Below are positions 58,540 through 60,000 of a stretch of 60,000 nucleotides of DNA, one piece after another. Each line of letters begins with the position of its first letter. Within the stretch, counting starts at the first letter, position 1. This stretch comes from Membranipora membranacea (lineage: Eukaryota > Bryozoa > Gymnolaemata > Cheilostomatida > Membraniporidae): positions 26,450,283 through 26,510,282 of the forward strand of contig OU612066.1 of assembly GCA_914767715.1 (NCBI GenBank), in the 5' to 3' direction. The translations under genes and the position numbers were made by a program. Below the pieces are notes generated by a model, which saw only the letters and a list, made by a program, of their open reading frames with translations, did no database searches and was not told the origin of the DNA.

Positions 58540-58753
58540 ATGAACAGGTAAAAAGTCCACATCAAATCAACCCAATGGTTTCCCATCCTGACTCTCGTGA
58601 CTATCTGACTGGGCATCAGCTCATGCCCAGAGCTGAGCATGCGCAGAATGATGGTTTTCTGAAGCCAATACCAGAGTTTTAGACTATCAATCAACAATGA
58701 CAAGATTATGCAAGTAAGCTGAAGCACAGATGCGTTTTTTGAAAACCTGATTA

Positions 58754-58800
58754 GGTAAACCAATGAACCCCCTCTTCAAGGGGGAGTTCATTGGGTAAAC
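58754..58800. repeat. 47-bp hairpin palindrome
   Basis: GGTAAACCAATGAACCCCCT is followed after a four-base loop by AGGGGGAGTTCATTGGGTAAAC, an imperfect inverse. It would form a stable hairpin. Confidence 0.7.
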
Positions 58801-60000
58801 AGATGTGTTCGAAAAACCATAAATGCATACAGCTAGCATTTTGCGTTTAAAACTCAATTAGTGTCAAATAAGCGCTCATAAGTTTATGCGTACAGGTTGG
58901 CAAGAATGACTGCAGTCAAGGTTTTATTGGTGTGAGCCTCTCTCTAGAACCACTTGATAAGTCATAGATTTAATTGCGTATTGTTTTACTGAGTAAGTAG
59001 CTACGCTAGCCAGCTACTCCGGGCAGCTACTCCGGTCAGCTACTCCGGGCAGCTACTCCGGGCAGCTATGCCGGGCAGCTACTCCGGGCAGCTACTCCGG
59101 GCAGCTACTCCGGGCAGCTACTCCGGGCAGCTACGCCGGGCAGCTTGTAATATTCTAAACGCTAGAGTCAGAGGTGAATGTTCACCACTTAAGCTCATAA
59201 AATCGGTAATTTTTTGCATCGCCTCGTGAAACATATTAATGTTGATGTGTTATCCGAGACTGTGTTTAGCCAGGAAATATCTGACTGGGACTCTTACTCC
59301 TCCCGCGAGGCCATGCAATGACCGAAAACAGGGTGTACAATTAGTTTTATTCCCCTCTGATATTTTCTTTTGGCTGCACAGATTTATTGGTAATGTTGCA
59401 TGATGGGAATGCTGGGCAGCAGTGTTGCATGATGGGAATGCTGGTCCATTCCTAGTTTAGAATTCCCCTGTATATAATCAGTAACGTAAAATTTTTTATT
59501 CTTCACAAAAATAGTCATATTATTACATATATTACAAAATTATATACGTTTCACTTAGCTAGAAATGATGAACCAAACTTGTACTAGATAAAGTGAAGAG
59601 TTATTTTATCTTCACGTTATTGAAACGTTTTCGTTCCTATTCAAAACTTTTCAAAACTACTTTTGCAGGTTTCAGGAATATGTGCTCATCAGATTCTGTA
59701 TAGTTTGAAACTATCTAAATAAGACTCGTCGCCAAAATACATGACTGTAATATTAGCGGTACGAGCTGCATGACTATAAAGTTATTAAACTTGTTTGTCA
59801 AAACTTTTCTGCACTATGGTGAAAACAATATTATACACAAAAATAGATGATCATAAGGTCTTGCATACTTCTATGTTCAATTTCGTGAGGTTTGCGAGGT
59901 TTGTGAACTTAAAAGAATCGTTGTGTCTAATTTACTGCAGGCTAACAGGAATGACTTTAAGACGGTGGATAGCAGAGGAAAGCCTAAACTGGAGGCTAAC
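58801..60000. other. Intergenic DNA with minisatellite, no gene seen
   Basis: Apart from the 13-bp array at 59011-59145 and a two-copy repeat of about 30 bp (GTTGCATGATGGGAATGCTGG at about 59395-59452), I see nothing. Confidence 0.5.
59011..59145. repeat. 13-bp minisatellite, about 10 units
   Basis: The unit is CAGCTACTCCGGG with rare variants (TCCGGT, TGCCGG, CGCCGG). It is much richer in GC than the surroundings. Confidence 0.95.

Overview
The window is nuclear DNA from an animal. Genes are split by GT-AG introns of about 0.2-2 kb, base composition is AT-rich, and three conserved animal proteins can be read by joining exons: KCMF1 (E3 ubiquitin ligase), MRPL35 (mitochondrial ribosomal protein bL35m) and ATP2C1/SPCA (Golgi Ca2+/Mn2+ ATPase). 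Gene spacing is compact and the intergenic DNA is full of short inverted-repeat (MITE-like) elements, which suggests an invertebrate. I cannot place the phylum from sequence alone. There is no sign of bacterial or viral origin.

Layout, left to right. 1-1.8 kb: two inverted-repeat elements, one a 916-bp foldback element with nested palindromes. 1.8-7.1 kb: an unrecognised minus-strand gene of at least eight exons, with an N-terminal Cys-rich zinc ribbon, long Ser/Thr/acidic stretches and tandemly repeated 261-bp exons. Its 3' end is not found. 6.2-16.9 kb: a young direct tandem duplication (units of 5,057 and 5,628 bp). It leaves intact copies of the zinc-ribbon gene (left) and KCMF1 (right), and a hybrid gene in the middle: the zinc-ribbon promoter and first exons fused out of frame to the KCMF1 terminal exon. 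The length difference between units is mostly a 16-bp minisatellite that expanded in the right unit. 16.6-22.3 kb: KCMF1, seven coding exons. 23.1-24.6 kb: one unassigned candidate exon and a 775-bp hAT-like nonautonomous element. 25.0-26.4 kb: MRPL35 on the plus strand. 27.4-29.2 kb: a convergent minus-strand gene of four exons for a 143-residue secreted protein that reads like a peptide-hormone precursor (signal peptide, KR site, candidate peptide, Gly followed by four Arg). 29.2-47.1 kb: gene-poor, with a tRNA-like SINE, microsatellites, MITEs and an old decayed tandem duplication (37.8-43.2 and 43.2-47.1 kb). 47.1-57.4 kb: ATP2C1, eight coding exons, with its last 532 codons in one exon. 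57.5-60 kb: no supported gene; hairpins and minisatellites.

The genes do not form one pathway. The most interesting items are the candidate amidated peptide precursor, the hybrid gene made by the tandem duplication, and the exon-module expansion in the zinc-ribbon gene.
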